Origin: an uncultured Opitutia bacterium
GTDB lineage: Bacteria; Verrucomicrobiota; Verrucomicrobiia; Opitutales; Opitutaceae
NCBI GenBank assembly: GCA_903859715.1
Contig: CAIONS010000062.1
Location: 1-64,000 of the forward strand
Direction of reading: 5' to 3'
DNA length: 64,000 nt
Below the pieces are notes generated by a model, which ran no database searches, had not been told where the DNA came from, and saw nothing but the letters and a program-made list of their open reading frames with translations. This document shows, one piece after another, positions 63,595 through 64,000 of this stretch (its first letter is position 1; the number at the start of each line of letters is the position of its first letter). A program made the translations under genes and the position numbers.

Positions 63595-64000
63595 TTAGAC
63601 CTTCTCGTTGATCACCGGGTTGGTGAGCGTGCCGATCTTCTCGATCTCGATGCTGACGGTGTCGCCAGCCTTCAGATAGATCGGGGGCTTGCGGGCGAAG
63701 CCGACGCCGTGTGGCGTGCCGGTGAGGATGACCGTGCCGGGCAGGAGGGTTTTGCTGCCGCTGAGGAATTCGATGAGCGTGGGCACGTCGAAGCACATGT
63801 CATTCGTGTTCCAGTCCTGCAGGGCGGTGCCGTTGAGGATGGTTTTGATGCCGAGGGTGTTGGGGTCGGGGATTTCGTCGCCGGTGACGAGCACCGGGCC
63901 GAGCGGGCAGAAGGTGTCGAAGCTCTTGCCCTGGCAGAACTGGCCGCCGCCCCAGCGGATCTGCCAGTCGCGGGCGGAGACGTCGTTGGCGCAGGTGTAG
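63595..64000 (-). CDS. Fumarylacetoacetate hydrolase family protein, partial
   Basis: About 135 residues to the window edge; the 5' end is missing. The C-terminal FAH fold is clear: [58 protein letters not shown]-like ([18 protein letters not shown]) and [20 protein letters not shown]. The family includes 2,4-diketo-3-deoxy-sugar-acid hydrolases used in L-fucose and L-rhamnose oxidation, which would fit the neighbours, but other 2-oxo-acid hydrolases share these motifs. Confidence 0.9.
   Translation of the reverse strand, partial: YTCANDVSARDWQIRWGGGQFCQGKSFDTFCPLGPVLVTGDEIPDPNTLGIKTILNGTALQDWNTNDMCFDVPTLIEFLSGSKTLLPGTVILTGTPHGVGFARKPPIYLKAGDTVSIEIEKIGTLTNPVINEKV

Overview
The window is a dense, high-GC bacterial chromosome segment. 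Gene content points to the Verrucomicrobiota, most likely an Opitutaceae-like organism: LL-diaminopimelate aminotransferase, a bifunctional rhamnulose-phosphate aldolase/dehydrogenase, paired phytanoyl-CoA dioxygenase-like genes, an AraC regulator, secreted GH36 and GH38 glycosidases, a TonB-dependent receptor, and intergenic spaces filled with many unrelated palindromic repeats. This assignment is an inference; no rRNA or other marker lies in the window.

Layout. 1-4.2 kb: tail of an HrpA-type helicase, a lemA/TPM-domain group and a dienelactone hydrolase. 4.3-10.3 kb: a GH36 alpha-galactosidase, an ABC ATPase overlapping a CaCA-like exchanger gene, a Spx/ArsC pair and a DUF4097 protein. 10.4-19.5 kb: housekeeping genes (GT39-like glycosyltransferase, M32 carboxypeptidase, TatD, HPr, kdsB, carA, a KamA-like radical SAM enzyme). 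20.4-23.3 kb: two tandem small-RNA-like units, then a TPP riboswitch ahead of a TonB receptor. 24.7-28.9 kb: a divergent pair of a SLOG-plus-membrane protein and a TIR gene that is frameshifted into TPR/WD40 sequence. 29-34.2 kb: recD2 interrupted by an intein, then a sodium:solute symporter with a 57-residue membrane partner. 34.4-39.5 kb: AraC, two PhyH-like dioxygenases, a sugar porter and a HAD phosphatase. 39.9-43.5 kb: an Mla-type lipid transport operon. 43.7-64 kb: dapL, a divergent panC, and rhamnose-type carbohydrate genes (class II aldolase, rhaEW, rhaB) mixed with a panE homologue, a TIM-barrel epimerase, an M13 peptidase, a low-GC lipoprotein, mqo, an OPT transporter, a cupin, a GH38 mannosidase and a partial FAH-family hydrolase.

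The most notable signals are: (1) a 363-residue intein splitting the P-loop of RecD2, carrying all three residues that define class 3 inteins and both LAGLIDADG aspartates; (2) two tandem RNA-like units, each with a promoter and a terminator, whose terminator stems differ by compensatory changes; (3) a TIR / SLOG-membrane gene pair resembling the logic of Thoeris defence, apparently damaged by deletion; (4) palindromic repeats that sit inside one another and have entered the reading frames of hrpA, tatD and recD2; (5) a PanC homologue lacking several catalytic residues.
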